This document shows positions 62,905 to 64,000 of a stretch of DNA of 64,000 bases, one piece after another. Each line of letters opens with the position of its first letter. Positions within the stretch are counted from its first letter, which is position 1. The DNA is taken from the NCBI RefSeq assembly GCF_900112425.1, contig NZ_FOLP01000001.1, positions 782,082 through 846,081 on the forward strand. The letters run 5' to 3'. Made by a program: the position numbers and the translations under genes. Under the pieces are notes generated by a model. The model ran no database searches, was not told the origin of the DNA, and saw only the letters and a list, made by a program, of their open reading frames with translations. The DNA is from Variovorax sp. OK212 (lineage in GTDB: Bacteria; Pseudomonadota; Gammaproteobacteria; Burkholderiales; Burkholderiaceae_C).

Positions 62905-64000
62905 ATGCGCACACCGCGCCCTGCATCGATGGTTCGCGCCTGCCGCTGGTTCGGCATGGCGCTCGGCATTCCAATGGTCCTGGCCGCCTGTGGCGGGGGC
63001 GGGGAAGGAGGAGCCGTCTCCACGCCTTCCGGCAGCGGCAACCCCGCGCCTGCGACCATACAGCCTGTCGTGGCCTGCGCCGACCTCGCGGGCAAGAGCC
63101 TGCCAGCCTCGCTCATCAGCCTGCCCACGCAGGGCGCCACCGTCACCAGCGCCACGCCCGTGGCTGCTTTGGACGCAGGCAACACCCTTGGCGACTACTG
63201 CCGCGTGCGCGGCACGATTCAGCCAGTGGACGCGGGAGCGTCGGTCATCAACTTCGCGGTGAACCTGCCCGAGCAGTGGAACCGCAAGACCATCCACTTC
63301 GGCGGCGGCGGCTTCGACGGCGTGCTCATCAACGGCACCGAGGTCATCCGCTTCGGCCCGGCCGGCAAGCCGGCGCCGCTGGCGCTCGGCTATGCCACCT
63401 ACGGCGACGACTCGGGCCACCAGTCGGGCAGCATCACCGACGGCAAGTTCGCGGCCAACGACGAGCAGCTCGCCAACTACGGAGGCCTCTCGCTCAAGAA
63501 GACGCGCGACGTGGCGCAGGCGCTGGTGCTCGCGCGCTATGGCATGGCGCCCAGGCACGCCTACTTCCTCGGCACCTCGACAGGCGGGCGCGACGCACTC
63601 GGCTACATCCAGCGCTGGCCGGAAGACTACGACGGCGTGATCGCCAACGAGCCTGCGCTCAACTACACGGGCACCCGGCTGTCGAACGTGGCCGTGGGCC
63701 GCGCGCTCTACAACAACGGTGCGGAGGGCTGGCTGAGCCTGACAAAGACGCTGCTGGTACAGAAGACCGTGATGCAGGCCTGCGACAAGCTGGACGGCGC
63801 GGCCGACAGCATCGTGAGCAACGTGGAGAGCTGCCGGCAGCTGAACACGCAGATCCTTGCCTCGCTGCGCTGCCCGGGCGGAGCGGACACGGGCGACGCC
63901 TGCCTTTCGGACGCGCAGCTTGTCACCGTGCGCACCATCGAATCGCCGCTGGACTTCACCACCTATTCGCTGGCCAACGGTGTGAAGCGCGCAGGCGGCT
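62905..64000 (+). CDS. Tannase/feruloyl-esterase-family lipoprotein, cut by right edge
   Basis: An open frame of at least 365 codons without a stop before the window edge. AAGGAG stands upstream of ATG 62905. The signal ends in VLAAC (Cys about residue 31) and a Gly-rich linker follows. The family marks are FGGGGFDGVLINGTE, GYATYGDDSGHQSG, NYGGLSLKKTRDVAQALV and RWPEDYDGVIANEPALNYTG. The nucleophile elbow is GTSTGGRD with Ser225; tannases have GCSTGG, whose Cys bonds to a Cys by the catalytic His. The role would be outside the inner membrane, on an aromatic ester, driven by the neighbouring LysR. The C-terminal part with Asp and His is not seen. Confidence 0.85.
   Translation, partial: MRTPRPASMVRACRWFGMALGIPMVLAACGGGGEGGAVSTPSGSGNPAPATIQPVVACADLAGKSLPASLISLPTQGATVTSATPVAALDAGNTLGDYCRVRGTIQPVDAGASVINFAVNLPEQWNRKTIHFGGGGFDGVLINGTEVIRFGPAGKPAPLALGYATYGDDSGHQSGSITDGKFAANDEQLANYGGLSLKKTRDVAQALVLARYGMAPRHAYFLGTSTGGRDALGYIQRWPEDYDGVIANEPALNYTGTRLSNVAVGRALYNNGAEGWLSLTKTLLVQKTVMQACDKLDGAADSIVSNVESCRQLNTQILASLRCPGGADTGDACLSDAQLVTVRTIESPLDFTTYSLANGVKRAGG

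Overview
The window is 64 kb of very GC-rich (roughly two-thirds G+C), densely coded DNA. Gene content and order point to a betaproteobacterium of the Comamonadaceae, most like Variovorax. The signs are four Bug-type tripartite-tricarboxylate binding proteins without transporter genes, many acyl-CoA dehydrogenases, LysR-controlled catabolic clusters, and the trxB/ftsK/lolA/rarA block. The genus is inferred from gene content; no comparison could be run. No gap between genes exceeds 300 bases. The longest (17275-17516 and 39136-39384, about 245 bases each) hold only a candidate promoter/leader and inverted repeats.

Layout. 1-3975 (minus): start of a crotonase gene, a secreted alpha/beta hydrolase, and a tandem pair of acyl-CoA dehydrogenases that looks like an alpha/beta heteromer. 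4109-9954 (mostly plus): purN, a small lipoprotein, DUF1653, an M48 membrane protease, an RsmB-like rRNA methyltransferase and a membrane fatty-acid desaturase. 10046-11755: a heptamer tandem repeat, then rpmG, rpmB and trxB (minus). 11936-17274: a Crp/Fnr regulator, ftsK, lolA and rarA. 17517-21246: livHMGF, a branched-chain amino-acid-type ABC transporter lacking its binding protein. 21345-27504: a Bug protein, a 2Fe-2S/FAD reductase, an SDR, tRNA-Leu(CAA), cysM, a Nudix hydrolase, a TusA-like protein and galU. 27628-34045: valS, yaaA, a prolyl-4-hydroxylase-like oxygenase, an alpha/beta hydrolase and queF.

34096-39135 (minus) is an accessory cassette with ATGA-coupled genes: a DUF4123 adaptor that appears frameshifted, a 1019-aa VasX/BTH_I2691-like type VI secretion effector, and a DUF6708-like membrane protein that may be the immunity factor. 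No vgrG, PAAR or T6SS structural gene is in the window.

39385-53834 is the most interesting region. It is an apparent catabolic island: an SDR, two paralogous LysR regulators, a divergent enolase-superfamily protein, a Bug protein, an arylmalonate decarboxylase with every known catalytic residue in register, MmgE/PrpD, an acyl-CoA dehydrogenase, a stand-alone citryl-CoA-lyase-like protein, a fused double acyl-CoA dehydrogenase, a second Bug protein and an acyl-CoA ligase. Together these suggest uptake, decarboxylation, CoA activation, oxidation and carbon-carbon cleavage of an unidentified, possibly malonate-like, acid.

53992-64000: DUF3606, an orphan histidine-kinase-like protein, topoisomerase IB, a nucleoside-phosphorylase-like lipoprotein, a TIGR02117 protein, dinB, a YiiX-like hydrolase, a glycolipid-binding-type protein, a Bug/LysR pair and, running off the right edge, a tannase-family lipoprotein whose nucleophile elbow lacks the usual cysteine.
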